Shown one piece after another: positions 1 through 9,679 of a stretch of 64,000 nucleotides of DNA (its first letter is position 1; each line of letters opens with the position of its first letter). Origin of the DNA: G051132615 sp051132615 (GTDB lineage Bacteria > Pseudomonadota > Gammaproteobacteria > Burkholderiales > Neisseriaceae); contig NZ_CP152375.1 of assembly GCF_051132615.1 (NCBI RefSeq), positions 992,001-1,056,000 of the forward strand. Reading direction: 5' to 3'. Position numbers and translations under genes: made by a program. Under the pieces are notes generated by a model that did no database searches, had not been told where the DNA came from, and saw nothing but the letters and a program-made list of their open reading frames with translations.

Positions 1-63
1 TGCCATTGGTGCCTGAATGATGGGGTATTGAATACCCAAAAGCTCGGTGATGATTTGGCTCAT
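1..63 (-). CDS. Nitronate monooxygenase-like protein, N-terminal fragment
   Basis: Only the first 21 codons are in the window; the gene runs off the left edge. The peptide begins MSQIITELLGIQYPIIQAPM, which matches the start of the nitronate monooxygenase / FabK-like flavin TIM-barrel family, where the 'PIIQAPM' strand lines the FMN site. A GAGAG ribosome binding site lies just upstream of the ATG. Twenty residues cannot separate nitronate monooxygenase from an enoyl-ACP reductase FabK relative. Confidence 0.6.
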   Translation of the reverse strand, partial: MSQIITELLGIQYPIIQAPMA

Positions 64-179
64 AATGTTTCTCTCGGTTTATTTTGATACTTATTCAAAT
101 AAGATTTAATCGCTACTTTATTGGCCATGTAATCAATCATCTTGATATAAAAAACGACTTTATCGGTCATTTGCCGTCA

Positions 180-1268
180 TCAACTGATCATTTTACGACA
201 TATCAATAAAGTATGACCAACACCTAAACCATCAATATCTTGCTCTATATGAAATCCTACTTGATGCAAGCACTCATAAAATACTTTTGAGTGGTAAAAA
301 CGACTGTTTCCATTTGCCATGCAAGTAAAATAAAGAGAGGTGGCATTTAAACTTAATGCGCCTGCTTCAAAAGGTTGCCTATCCCAAAATACTTCTAAAA
401 TACATACTTTTGCATCAGGTTTCATATTTTGATGAATCAATGTCAAAATATGGATAATTTGCTCTTCACTAAAGCAATCCAAAAACTGACTCATCCACCA
501 AACATCTGCTTGTTTTGGCAAGGATTGAGCCTGTAATAAATCTACAGCAAAGCCATCAATTCGCTCACAAAACCCCGCTTCTTTAATTTTTTCTTGTGCT
601 ATAGCCAATTGTTGTGGTAAATCCAAAATGGTTATTTTTACATTAGGATCATGACGGGCACAAAACATAGCCCATTTACCTGTATTACCACCAACATCAT
701 AAATATGCTCAGCAGACAATTGAGCAATATATTTAAATGCCTCACTAAAAGCAGTATCTGAGTAAAAATGATCAAAAGCAAACCAACTTTTTTGTGCTTG
801 TTCTGGTAACTGACTTAATGCAGGGTAAATGGTTGACCAAGGGCCAAATACGGATAAGCCTACTGGCGCATTTTGTTCAAAAGACTCTTTTAAATGAAAT
901 AATCCTTGATAACACACATCTTGGGTAAAATCCATATTCACACGGGTCATATAATCATGTAACAAATAATGCCCTACTTTACCTAGAACAAAGGACTCCC
1001 CTTTTTGATAAACAATTTTTGCACTCAGTCCAACATCAAGCAACAATTGTATAGCATATTTATTTAATTGAACCTGTGGTTCAATTTCATCACAGCAGCA
1101 GCCATCTGAACCTGCTTGATCTAAAATAGCCAAAATACCACTATCACGCAAAACAACAGTCGCCTGAAAAATCATGGGCGCAAATGCAATTTTTTGTGCC
1201 TCAGTGATTGCCTCTAATGCACTTAATTTTTCTTCATCATACCCATAACGCGCCATCTCATTATTCAA
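180..1268 (-). CDS. SAM-dependent O-methyltransferase-like protein (362 aa)
   Basis: A class I methyltransferase with the two-part layout of O-methyltransferase family 2. An N-terminal helical, winged-helix-like dimerisation region (about residues 20-110) precedes a Rossmann domain with motif I 'IYDVGGNTGKWAMF' near residue 190 and the acidic ribose-binding strand 'ITILDLPQ'. The substrate is unknown. The chosen start is a TTG, because a strong AAGGGGGA ribosome binding site sits five bases before it; the first ATG, four codons later, would be badly spaced. It follows galE in the same direction after 29 bases, but nothing else ties it to sugar metabolism. Confidence 0.7.
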   Translation of the reverse strand: MNNEMARYGYDEEKLSALEAITEAQKIAFAPMIFQATVVLRDSGILAILDQAGSDGCCCDEIEPQVQLNKYAIQLLLDVGLSAKIVYQKGESFVLGKVGHYLLHDYMTRVNMDFTQDVCYQGLFHLKESFEQNAPVGLSVFGPWSTIYPALSQLPEQAQKSWFAFDHFYSDTAFSEAFKYIAQLSAEHIYDVGGNTGKWAMFCARHDPNVKITILDLPQQLAIAQEKIKEAGFCERIDGFAVDLLQAQSLPKQADVWWMSQFLDCFSEEQIIHILTLIHQNMKPDAKVCILEVFWDRQPFEAGALSLNATSLYFTCMANGNSRFYHSKVFYECLHQVGFHIEQDIDGLGVGHTLLICRKMIS

Positions 1269-1297
1269 TGAGTTCCCCCTTCTTAATATGATATTAT

Positions 1298-2311
1298 TTA
1301 ATCCGTGTTGATGTATCCATTAGGATTCTGACTTTGCCAGTTCCAACTAGAACGACACATATCTTCTAAATTTCTTTTTGCTTGCCATCCTAATTTTTGT
1401 TTGGCTAAACTTGGATCAGAAAAGCATGTCGCCGCATCGCCTTCTCGACGTGGAACAAACTCATAAGGAATCTTTTGCCCTGTGACTTTTTCAAAAGCCT
1501 CAACCATTTGTAAAACGGAATAGCCTTGCCCAGTCCCTAAATTCACCGCCCATGCACCAGCATTTTCAGATAAGACATTCAACGCAGCTAAATGTCCTTC
1601 GGCCAAATCTTCCACATGCAAATAATCGCGTACACCTGTGCCATCAATTGTGGGGTAATCATGACCAAAGATATTCAACTTTTCTAATTTCCCAGCAGCT
1701 ACCTGACTAATATAAGGCATTAAGTTATTTGGAATACCATTTGGGTCTTCACCAATTTGCCCGCTCTCATGTGCACCAACTGGGTTAAAATACCGTAATA
1801 ATGCAATATGCCACTCAGAATCTGCTGCGGCAACATCCCTTAATATGTGCTCAGCCATCAGTTTACTCTGCCCATAAGGGTTAATGGCCCATAAGGGCAT
1901 ATCCTCAGTAATAGGGCACGTTTCAGGAATACCATATACTGTAGCCGAAGAGCTAAATACTAATTTTTTGACACCATGCAAAGCCATGACACTGATTAAA
2001 TTTAATGTACCATGTACATTATTATCGTAGTAACGCAATGGTTCACGTACCGACTCCCCCACAGATTTTAAACCCGCAAAATGAATCACAGCCTTAATCG
2101 GATACTTAAAAATAGTGTCCAAAACTTCTGCATCACGCACATCGCCTTTAGTAAGCAACACTTGTTTGCCAGACAAGGCTTCAACCCGTTTTAAACTCTC
2201 TTCATGAGCATTGCTTAAATTATCCAGCACCACAACCTCATGACCAGCATTAAGCAAAGCCAAAACCGTATGAGAACCAATATAACCTGCACCACCTGTT
2301 ACGAGAATCAT
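1298..2311 (-). CDS. galE: UDP-glucose 4-epimerase
   Basis: GalE interconverts UDP-glucose and UDP-galactose and supplies galactose for lipo-oligosaccharide and capsule synthesis. The 337-aa length is normal. Visible features are the NAD-binding motif TGGAGYIG at residues 5-12, the SDR catalytic pair Y146xxxK150 with the serine stretch SSS at 120-122, and the conserved 'RYFNPVGAHESG' and 'VRDYLHVEDLAEGH' blocks of extended short-chain dehydrogenases. It lies in a leftward run with ubiG and mtaD upstream and a methyltransferase downstream; the spacing suggests cotranscription. Confidence 0.93.
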   Translation of the reverse strand: MILVTGGAGYIGSHTVLALLNAGHEVVVLDNLSNAHEESLKRVEALSGKQVLLTKGDVRDAEVLDTIFKYPIKAVIHFAGLKSVGESVREPLRYYDNNVHGTLNLISVMALHGVKKLVFSSSATVYGIPETCPITEDMPLWAINPYGQSKLMAEHILRDVAAADSEWHIALLRYFNPVGAHESGQIGEDPNGIPNNLMPYISQVAAGKLEKLNIFGHDYPTIDGTGVRDYLHVEDLAEGHLAALNVLSENAGAWAVNLGTGQGYSVLQMVEAFEKVTGQKIPYEFVPRREGDAATCFSDPSLAKQKLGWQAKRNLEDMCRSSWNWQSQNPNGYINTD

Positions 2312-2334
2312 CTGATTTGTCCATTCATATCAAT

Positions 2335-3036
2335 TTAGATTTTTTGCATAGCCAAAAAGTAATTTACATCCATATCTGGGCTTAACTCAAAACTTTTGCT
2401 CAATGGTTTATACACCAAGCCATAACCATCAATCTGCGTTAATCCTACATGCCTTGCCATTCGGGCTAATTCAGAAGGCTTAATAAATTTTGCATAATCA
2501 TGCGTACCTCTTTGCACCATGTTCAACACATATTCTGCGGCAACAACCATTAAGGCATAAGATTTTAAATTACGATTAATGGTTGAAAAAAACACCCAGC
2601 CATTTGGTTTTAACAATTGATAACAAGCACGCACAATACTTTCAGGGTTAGGGACATGTTCCAACATTTCCATACACGTAATGACATCAAAACTTTCTGG
2701 TTTTTGTATGGCCATTTCTTCAGCACTGATGTGTTTATAATCGATATTCAAATTATTTTCCAAAGCATGTAACTGTGCAATTTTAATGGATTTTTTTGCC
2801 AAATCAATCCCTGTTACTGTTGCGCCTGTTTCAGCCAAAGCTTCAGACAAAATACCACCACCACACCCCATATCCAATATATTTTTACCCTGAATATCCA
2901 CAAATTTTTGTATATAGCCTAATCGTAATGGATTAATTTGATGCAAGGTTTTAAATTCACTCTCTTTATCCCACCATTTATGGGCAATTTGACTGAATTT
3001 TTCAATTTCGATTGGGTCAACATTTTGCGTGCTCAT
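2335..3036 (-). CDS. ubiG: Bifunctional 3-demethylubiquinol / 2-polyprenyl-6-hydroxyphenol O-methyltransferase
   Basis: UbiG carries out both O-methylations of ubiquinone synthesis using S-adenosylmethionine. The 233-aa protein shows the family N-terminus 'EIEKFSQIAHKWWDKESEFK', SAM motif I 'LDMGCGGG', and the post-I and motif II segments 'VTGIDLAKKSI' and 'DVITCMEMLEHV'. The start is the ATG five bases after AAGGAG; the in-frame TTG one codon earlier would leave only two bases. It is read just after mtaD, which removes the S-adenosylhomocysteine/MTA branch products of methyl transfer, a pairing common in proteobacteria. Confidence 0.93.
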   Translation of the reverse strand: MSTQNVDPIEIEKFSQIAHKWWDKESEFKTLHQINPLRLGYIQKFVDIQGKNILDMGCGGGILSEALAETGATVTGIDLAKKSIKIAQLHALENNLNIDYKHISAEEMAIQKPESFDVITCMEMLEHVPNPESIVRACYQLLKPNGWVFFSTINRNLKSYALMVVAAEYVLNMVQRGTHDYAKFIKPSELARMARHVGLTQIDGYGLVYKPLSKSFELSPDMDVNYFLAMQKI

Positions 3037-3059
3037 CAATGCTCCTTATTTTTATTTTA

Positions 3060-4364
3060 TTACTTCTGAATGCTCTGCCGCCACACTTTAGCCTGTTCAA
3101 TTAAAGCAGCTTCATCTAATGTACTTAAGACCCTATTTTTTAATAAAGACTTACCTGCAACCCATGTATGAGTGACCTGTTCTCGCCCAGCAGCGTATAC
3201 AATATGAGAAATGGGGTCAAATACAGGCTGTGTTTCCACCTGTCCTAAGTCAATGGCAATTAAATCAGCCTGTTTACCCACTTCTAAGGACCCCGTTTTA
3301 TTGCCCATACCTAAAGCTGTTGCGCCATTAATGGTTGCCATTTTAACGGCATCATAAGCATTGATATCAGTTGGCCTACCAGAAAAACCTTTTGCAATTA
3401 AAGCAGCCAAACGCATATCTGCGAACATATCCAGTTTATTATTTGAAGCAGCACCATCTGTACCCAAACCAACGCATACACCTTGATTAAGCATTTTTTG
3501 TACAGGGGCACAACCTGAAGCCAATTTCATATTTGACGATGGATTATGGGCAATTTTCACTTGGTGCTTGCTGAGTAATTCAATTTCTTCATCAGTTACA
3601 TGGACCATATGCGCACCAATCAAGCGACTTTGCAATACCCCTAAGCGCTCTAACCTTGCTAAAGGGCGTACCCCATGCTCTTTTAAGGAACCTTCTATTT
3701 CATCTTTTGTTTCATGAATGTGGCAATGAATCAATAAATCATGTTGCTCGGCTTGCTGAACCACTTTTTTAAAGGTGTCATCAGAAACAGTATAAGGGGC
3801 ATGCGGTGCTAAAGCAAAAGACAGTAAGCTCTCTCCTTTATAAATATGATAAGCCTCCATGGCAAAATCCAAATACTCTTGAGCATTTTGACCATATGCG
3901 GTAGGAAACTCTAAAGCACTACACCCAATGACCGTACGCATACCTGACTTTAACCCAGCACGAGCAACCGCACCATGATAAAAGTACATATCATTGATTG
4001 TTGTTGTGCCACCACGAATCATTTCTGCCATAGCCAACAATGTACCATCATAGACAAATGGATCACTGACATGCTTACCTTCTGCTGGCCAAATATGGTT
4101 GTTTAACCAATCCATTAAGGCCAAATCATCTGCCAAGCCACGCAATAAAGTCATGGCACTGTGTCCATGCAAATTAACCAAACCTGGCATCAACACATGG
4201 TTTGGCAAATGTAACACTTCTTTTGCGACCAATTTATTGGCTTCTTGCTCAGGCAAAATATTAACTATTTGATCATTTTCAATAGCCAACGCGTGATCTA
4301 AAAGTACTTCTCTATCTTTTGCTACAGTCACAATATAAGGTGCAAAAATCAATTGATCTACCAT
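3060..4364 (-). CDS. mtaD: 5-methylthioadenosine/S-adenosylhomocysteine deaminase-like amidohydrolase
   Basis: A 434-aa member of the TRZ/ATZ branch of the metal-dependent amidohydrolases. It shows the metal ligands HxH (H66, H68) after 'LMPGLVNL', the 'LIHCHIHETKDE' strand with further ligands, and the catalytic 'GTDGAASNNKLDMF' near residue 300. Members deaminate methylthioadenosine and S-adenosylhomocysteine, which fits its position upstream of the methyltransferase ubiG. A chlorohydrolase or guanine-deaminase-like activity cannot be excluded from sequence alone. Confidence 0.8.
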   Translation of the reverse strand: MVDQLIFAPYIVTVAKDREVLLDHALAIENDQIVNILPEQEANKLVAKEVLHLPNHVLMPGLVNLHGHSAMTLLRGLADDLALMDWLNNHIWPAEGKHVSDPFVYDGTLLAMAEMIRGGTTTINDMYFYHGAVARAGLKSGMRTVIGCSALEFPTAYGQNAQEYLDFAMEAYHIYKGESLLSFALAPHAPYTVSDDTFKKVVQQAEQHDLLIHCHIHETKDEIEGSLKEHGVRPLARLERLGVLQSRLIGAHMVHVTDEEIELLSKHQVKIAHNPSSNMKLASGCAPVQKMLNQGVCVGLGTDGAASNNKLDMFADMRLAALIAKGFSGRPTDINAYDAVKMATINGATALGMGNKTGSLEVGKQADLIAIDLGQVETQPVFDPISHIVYAAGREQVTHTWVAGKSLLKNRVLSTLDEAALIEQAKVWRQSIQK

Positions 4365-4377
4365 GTTTTCATCCTAA

Positions 4378-6030
4378 TTAAATAATTCTTTTTAACAAAC
4401 GATATGTATTATTTTTATCCCGTGGGCGAGCGCCTTGCCACATAACTTGCCAACCATGCTCAATTTGCATCTCTTCTGCGCCCACAACAATCTTATAGCG
4501 ACAATGTGTTCTGTTGAGTTTTAAAGGCAAACTGCCATATTCACGCCAAGCGGTCACCAATTGTAAATTGGTGCTGTCTGCCTGCATACATACATTACCT
4601 GCCATTAAATTATTTTTTAACTTTGGTGATAAACTTGCTTCCATTTGTAAAACAACTGGACGAAAGCTCTTAGCTTGATTGAGCCAAGGCAACCATAAAG
4701 TAAAAATCAACACCCAAGCCATGGTCATGCCCGCAGCCCAATTGGTAACAGCTTGCCTTCCTCTTAAATGCTTACGAGTGACTGACCATAACCATACTGG
4801 TGTCACTAAAACCGCAATAATAACCGCAAAAAATGAAATAGTTGGGGTATAAAATGGGCTAAAATACAGTGAACGCTCAGCCAGTTTCGTCGGCCACCCC
4901 CAATTCATGGCAATAAAACCAATCCATAAAAATAAGGCTAACGCACCAAAGGTCATGACCCCAAACCAATTTAAAAATGCTGCTGCTCCTCGACGTAAAC
5001 TGTCTAATTGAGCCGCACCCAAAACGGCTAAAGGTAATAATAAAACCACCGCATATTCAGAACTGTGTTGCGATAATAAAGTCAACAAAATCAAACTTAA
5101 AACAAACCATACAACAGATAACTGTAAAGCAGGCAAACTGACTGATTGACGCTTATATAAACTCCATAAGGCCAAAGGCCATGCAGGGAAAGTAAACCAT
5201 AAAACCACGGTTGGGTAATAGCCCAAATCGTTTAAGAATACAGCCTGATTCAATTTACTCACACCACTCCAAGCAAAAGTCTGCCACCATAAATCAAATA
5301 CCTGTGGCAATTCTGCTCTTAAAGATAAAGGCCATACCAACCCTAAAGGAATGGCTAAAGTAAAAGCAAACACCAAACAAATTAAGTACTGCCGATTTCG
5401 CCAATGGGAAAAGCTGGGTAAAACAAGGGTCAGTAAAATCACAAAACTTAATTCCAATAAATTGGATGATAATAAAATTACCACTAAAGAACCACCCAAT
5501 AAAGCACCAGCCAACCCTGGTTTTTTAGGAGACAAGCTAATAGCATACATTGCCATAGCATAGCCCATAAAAGTGGCGGCCATATTGTCCATTTGATGCC
5601 CAACCACCATTAACCCTGAGCAACCAATTAAAATCAAGACAACACTTCGCCCATTTCTGCGACCGAGCAAATGCCGTCCAGCACCTCCGGCAAAGGCCAA
5701 ACCAATGCTCATAAATAAGGGAGTAGCCAATCGTACTGCATCATACCCAGACAAGAGCCAAGGAGAAAACAGCTCATGGAAAAAGGCTCCAACCCATGCA
5801 TAAAGTGGCGGTGTGCTGACATACCATGTACCATGAACTTGAGGTGCAATACCTCTATGGGTTTCGAGCATTTCCAAAACGGATTGGTAAATATAGGGCT
5901 CATAAGGTTTCCATGGATCATGGCCAAAAATAGCAGGCCATAACCAGACACAACACAATAAGAGGAGTAACCATGGCTTTTCAGTTGGCTTAGGTAAATC
6001 CTGATTCTTAGGAGGGGTGTAAATCAGCAT
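4378..6030 (-). CDS. ArnT-like membrane glycosyltransferase (GT39/GT83 type)
   Basis: A 550-aa multi-pass inner-membrane protein. After a short cytosolic N-terminus comes a first membrane helix (about residues 19-36) and then 'GHDPWKPYEPY', the position where ArnT and protein mannosyltransferases carry the periplasmic acidic catalytic loop; here the motif has a single Glu rather than Asp-Glu. About ten more hydrophobic segments follow, then a soluble C-terminal domain (about 455-550). Such enzymes transfer sugars from polyprenyl-phosphate carriers onto lipid A or proteins. The acceptor is not identifiable. It ends the leftward gene run and is divergent from the efflux operon. Confidence 0.65.
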   Translation of the reverse strand: MLIYTPPKNQDLPKPTEKPWLLLLLCCVWLWPAIFGHDPWKPYEPYIYQSVLEMLETHRGIAPQVHGTWYVSTPPLYAWVGAFFHELFSPWLLSGYDAVRLATPLFMSIGLAFAGGAGRHLLGRRNGRSVVLILIGCSGLMVVGHQMDNMAATFMGYAMAMYAISLSPKKPGLAGALLGGSLVVILLSSNLLELSFVILLTLVLPSFSHWRNRQYLICLVFAFTLAIPLGLVWPLSLRAELPQVFDLWWQTFAWSGVSKLNQAVFLNDLGYYPTVVLWFTFPAWPLALWSLYKRQSVSLPALQLSVVWFVLSLILLTLLSQHSSEYAVVLLLPLAVLGAAQLDSLRRGAAAFLNWFGVMTFGALALFLWIGFIAMNWGWPTKLAERSLYFSPFYTPTISFFAVIIAVLVTPVWLWSVTRKHLRGRQAVTNWAAGMTMAWVLIFTLWLPWLNQAKSFRPVVLQMEASLSPKLKNNLMAGNVCMQADSTNLQLVTAWREYGSLPLKLNRTHCRYKIVVGAEEMQIEHGWQVMWQGARPRDKNNTYRLLKRII

Positions 6031-6253
6031 TGTTTATTTTTACTTTATAAAAAATTCTACTCTATCTATTTTAAACCAAAACCTATTCTGACCCTAGTCA
6101 TTCTGGGGCATAAATTGAGATTCACCACACCTTCGCCTCTAAATTTTATTCTTTGCATCTGCATACCCTAATGTTCACTCAATACAAAAAACATCGGTAA
6201 TTGAACTATTCTCTACATTTTTTGCTCTAATTTAACTTATAGTCAATATTAAA

Positions 6254-6297
6254 TGACGTTTTTCTTATGAAAAATTAAAACGTTACTGGTATATAAT
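6254..6297 (+). promoter_or_regulatory. Candidate promoter and operator of the efflux operon
   Basis: Within the 314-base gap between the divergent glycosyltransferase and efflux genes, TGACGTTTT (6254-6262) and AAAACGTTA (6277-6285) form an inverted repeat with one mismatch in nine. A consensus -10 box TATAAT follows at 6292-6297. No good -35 box is seen at the usual distance, so the repeat occupies the place where RNA polymerase would bind. EmrAB/FarAB pumps are normally controlled by MarR-family repressors; none is encoded next to this operon. Confidence 0.45.
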
Positions 6298-6344
6298 AGC
6301 ACTCTTTCAAATGTTAAAAATTTGTAGCTAACGAGCAAAAAAGC

Positions 6345-7664
6345 ATGAGCCAAGACAATAAAAATGATGATCAAGTCAACCTTTCAGGGGAAGGTGAAAC
6401 ACAAAATCAAATCAAACAAGAGGTCAAAGATGAAGCCTCTTCTGAAAAGGCACAACCTAATAAATCAACCATACACCACCAACGAAGCCAAACCGAACAG
6501 TTAAAACGGGCACTAAAATATCGATTGATGGTTCGACGCAACCGAATTACTTACAGCATTTTGCTGGTGGTACTGCTTATTGCCATCGTCATCAGTATTT
6601 GGTGGTTCATCATCGGACAATTTGAACAAGAAACAGAAGATGCTTATGTGGATGGCAATGTGGTCTTAGTCACCGCTCAAGTTTCTGGCAGTGTAATCGG
6701 TATTGATGCGGACAACACCGATATTGTTAAAGCAGGCCAACCATTAATTCATTTAAATCCTATTGATGCCCAACTTGCTTTATCCAAAGCACAATCCAAT
6801 TTAGCACAAACGGTCAGAAGTGTACGCAACCAATTTGCCTCAAAAGACCAATCTTTGGCAAACGTACAGATGAAAGAAGCAGAATTAGCCAAAACAAAAT
6901 CAGATTACCAACGCAGGTCTGAATTAGCCAGTTCTGGCGCGATTTCAACAGAAGAGGTACAACGAGCAAAACAAGCTTATGAAGCAGCCCATGCAGCCCT
7001 CCAAGTAGCACAAAAACAATTGGCTGGAGGACAAGCAATGGTTGACAATACATCAGTATCTACCCATCCAAATGTCTTAAATGCTGCTGCAGCACTCAGA
7101 GAAGCCTATATTGCAGCACAAAGAACAACCCTACCTGCACCTGTGTCAGGAATGGTGACCAAACGAAATGTACAGGTGGGACAAAGAATTAACCCTGCCT
7201 CTTCTTTAATGTCTATCGTACCATTAGATCATTTATGGGTGAATGCGAATTTTAAAGAATCGCAGTTAAAAAATATTCGTATTGGACAAAAAGCAGAATT
7301 AACGGCTGATATTTATGGTCGCTCAGTGAAATATACAGGTCAAGTAATGGGGCTGGATGCGGGCACAGGTAGCGCCTTTGCTTTATTACCTGCGCAAAAT
7401 GCCACAGGCAACTGGATTAAAGTGGTTCAGCGTTTACCCGTACGCATCAAACTGGATGCCGATCAGGTGGCTAAACATCCTTTACGAATTGGTCTATCCA
7501 TGCATGTTAAAGTTTTTACCAAAGATAAAGGTCAAGGTTCAATCAATAACCATACCATCAAACCACAAAGCTACAACACCTATGTCTTTAAAAATGAACT
7601 GGTTCAAGCAGATAAACTGATTGAACAAATCATTGAGGAAAATATTGGCCACGCCAAAAAATAA
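6345..7664 (+). CDS. EmrA/FarA-type membrane fusion protein of a drug efflux pump
   Basis: A 439-aa HlyD-family periplasmic adaptor. A charged, hydrophilic N-terminus of about 65 residues precedes one membrane helix (about residues 68-88, 'ITYSILLVVLLIAIVISIWW'), then 'TEDAYVDGNVVLVTAQVSGSV', the first half of the lipoyl-like domain, a long coiled-coil hairpin (about 140-240) and the returning 'TLPAPVSGMVTKRNVQVGQRI'. The neighbour 7 bases downstream is its transporter partner. The order adaptor-transporter is that of emrAB and of neisserial farAB (fatty-acid resistance). Substrates are unknown. The cytosolic tail is longer than in E. coli EmrA. Confidence 0.85.
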   Translation: MSQDNKNDDQVNLSGEGETQNQIKQEVKDEASSEKAQPNKSTIHHQRSQTEQLKRALKYRLMVRRNRITYSILLVVLLIAIVISIWWFIIGQFEQETEDAYVDGNVVLVTAQVSGSVIGIDADNTDIVKAGQPLIHLNPIDAQLALSKAQSNLAQTVRSVRNQFASKDQSLANVQMKEAELAKTKSDYQRRSELASSGAISTEEVQRAKQAYEAAHAALQVAQKQLAGGQAMVDNTSVSTHPNVLNAAAALREAYIAAQRTTLPAPVSGMVTKRNVQVGQRINPASSLMSIVPLDHLWVNANFKESQLKNIRIGQKAELTADIYGRSVKYTGQVMGLDAGTGSAFALLPAQNATGNWIKVVQRLPVRIKLDADQVAKHPLRIGLSMHVKVFTKDKGQGSINNHTIKPQSYNTYVFKNELVQADKLIEQIIEENIGHAKK

Positions 7665-7670
7665 AAACGT

Positions 7671-9215
7671 ATGAGCAATCAAATTCCTTCACGTCACTTA
7701 GGTAAGCTACTTATTACGATATTTATATTAAATATTATTGAGTATCTTCAAGCAGGGATGATTGCTTTTGCGGCAAACCCGATTATGGGAGAAACAGGCA
7801 CTTCTCCAGAAGAATTTGGCATGGTTTCTGCTGTCTATGCCTGTATTGCTATTTTAATGATTGCCAAACAGCACTGGATGGTAGAACGCTTAGGATGGCG
7901 TCGTTACATACAAATTGGCTTATCTTTCTTTATTTTAGGTGCCCTCGTCTGTACCTTTAGCCATTCATTCTCCACCTTTTTAGCAGGTAGAGCCATTATG
8001 GCCCTAGGTGGTGCCTCTTTTATGACCAGTTCTCGTTTATTAACCCTATTGATTCCACCTAGCCCCGTGCGTTTTATGGGTATCAAAGCCTTTGTTGTCA
8101 GCATGACAACAGGTATGGCACTCTCTCCTTGGCTCGCCTCCCTAATTGTCTCCTCTGGACGTTGGAATCTTATTTTTGTTTTATTAATTGCTTTTGCCAT
8201 ATTGGCTTTTATTTTTACGTCCCTTTGCTTACCTACCTATATTGTGGATGAGCAAGAACGCATGACGAAAAGCAACCCTGTCCTCATTTTTATTTTATTA
8301 TTAGGCGGTTTTGCCTTCTTTTATGTATTTAGGCGCTCTTCCTACGACTTTTACAGCGACACAATGATGTTGTTGTGCATTTTTGTTTTATCCACCATCA
8401 GTTTAAGTCTCTTTTTCAGAAGATTACAAAAAATTGAAGAACGCCCACTGTTGCATGTAAAACCAATATTCCAAGATAAAGCTTTCATTTTTGGTACATT
8501 TATTGCAACTTGTTTTTATATTATGTCAGGTGCCAATAATTATATTTTGCCCATCACATTACAAAGAGGTTTAAATTTTTCATGGAGTTCGGTTGGTTTT
8601 TTTAACTCATTAGGGTTAAGCACCTCTATTTTGGCTTGGATCGTTTTCAGTAAAATTGTCCCTAAATATCCCAGCATCCGTAAGTTTTGCGTAATTGGTG
8701 GTCTTGCTGTGTTTTTATATGGTTACTTTCTTTCTAACTTAACCATTCAGGCCAATTTATGGACGCAAATTTTACCCGCTTTATTAGCCAATGGTGTCTT
8801 CATTATTATGGTGATGACTCCTGTTACAGCTGCTTGTTTTCGATCTTTACAAAAAAGTGACTTACTCTTTTCTCATGCGATGCAAGTGCGCAATATGCTG
8901 GCTCAACTGTCTATTTCATTAGGTATTTCACTAGGAACCGCACTTATTCAATGGCGTACAACCGTACATTTCAGCATTATGGGTGAAAACTATACCAACA
9001 GCAGCCCAGCTTATCTAGATGCCCTACAAAAACTAACAACAGCTTTAAGTGCATCCATGCCACAAGAAATTGCAACACAAACAGCAGCTTCCCAACTACA
9101 ACAATTATTACTGCAACACTCAACACTCATGGCTGGCATAGATTATTTTCATTGTGTCATGATTTTTGGTATGATTCTAACCGTTGTGATGTTTTTTCAA
9201 AAAATACTAAAATAA
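7671..9215 (+). CDS. EmrB/FarB-like MFS efflux transporter (DHA2 type)
   Basis: A 514-aa major facilitator protein with about fourteen hydrophobic segments, the drug:H+ antiporter-2 layout used with an HlyD-type adaptor. The motif-A loop after helix 2 appears as 'VERLGWRRYIQIG', and 'GRAIMALGGASF' resembles motif B with its helix-4 Arg. It is cotranscribed with the adaptor gene 7 bases upstream. The sequence is divergent from classical EmrB: no 'GxxxGPxLGG' motif C is obvious, only 'TTGMALSPWLASL' at that position. No outer-membrane channel gene is linked, so a shared TolC-like channel would be needed. Confidence 0.78.
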   Translation: MSNQIPSRHLGKLLITIFILNIIEYLQAGMIAFAANPIMGETGTSPEEFGMVSAVYACIAILMIAKQHWMVERLGWRRYIQIGLSFFILGALVCTFSHSFSTFLAGRAIMALGGASFMTSSRLLTLLIPPSPVRFMGIKAFVVSMTTGMALSPWLASLIVSSGRWNLIFVLLIAFAILAFIFTSLCLPTYIVDEQERMTKSNPVLIFILLLGGFAFFYVFRRSSYDFYSDTMMLLCIFVLSTISLSLFFRRLQKIEERPLLHVKPIFQDKAFIFGTFIATCFYIMSGANNYILPITLQRGLNFSWSSVGFFNSLGLSTSILAWIVFSKIVPKYPSIRKFCVIGGLAVFLYGYFLSNLTIQANLWTQILPALLANGVFIIMVMTPVTAACFRSLQKSDLLFSHAMQVRNMLAQLSISLGISLGTALIQWRTTVHFSIMGENYTNSSPAYLDALQKLTTALSASMPQEIATQTAASQLQQLLLQHSTLMAGIDYFHCVMIFGMILTVVMFFQKILK

Positions 9216-9679
9216 AAACCAAGTAGATTTAAAATTAAATAAAAAACCCGCAAACGCTACAAGTGTATCCAATAAGACACAAATTATTAAATTCAATAAT
9301 TTATAAGCTTAAAGCTATCAATCACATGATTAGAAAATTTTTTTCTCAAATAAAGTAAAATATTTTACATATTTACTTTATAATTACAAACAATTATTAA
9401 AACAAAATAATCAGTTGCATATTTCATATTACATTTTTTCGATATATTAATTTATTTTAATTTTAAAAAAATATTATTTTAATTTTAAAAAAATAGATAA
9501 ATTTTTATTTTAAATAAGAAAAATCGCTAGATGTTTATTTTATTTTTGATTATTATCACCTTCACAAATAAAATATTATCTTCTAATAAGTTTAGATAAC
9601 AAGAATAAAAATAATAATTAAAATAGCACTTTAAAATATAATTTTTTTTACACACATATAATTTATGCTGGAGGATTCC
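9216..9679. other. Extremely AT-rich intergenic region before the GTPase cassettes
   Basis: This 464-base stretch has no plausible gene. It is made largely of A/T runs, more AT-rich than the surrounding chromosome. A weak hairpin (arms 9281-9288 and 9295-9302, AAATTATT/AATAATTT) lacks a T-run and is not a convincing terminator for the efflux operon. A TATAAT box at 9637-9642 lies 38 bases before the first cassette gene and is the best -10 candidate, with only an AT-rich -35 region. Such tracts are typical targets of H-NS/MvaT-type silencers, which is inference here. Confidence 0.5.

Noticed and set aside
9281..9302. Hairpin after the efflux operon as its terminator
   Set aside because: The stem is only A/T pairs, lacks a following T-run and lies in a region where such repeats arise by chance.
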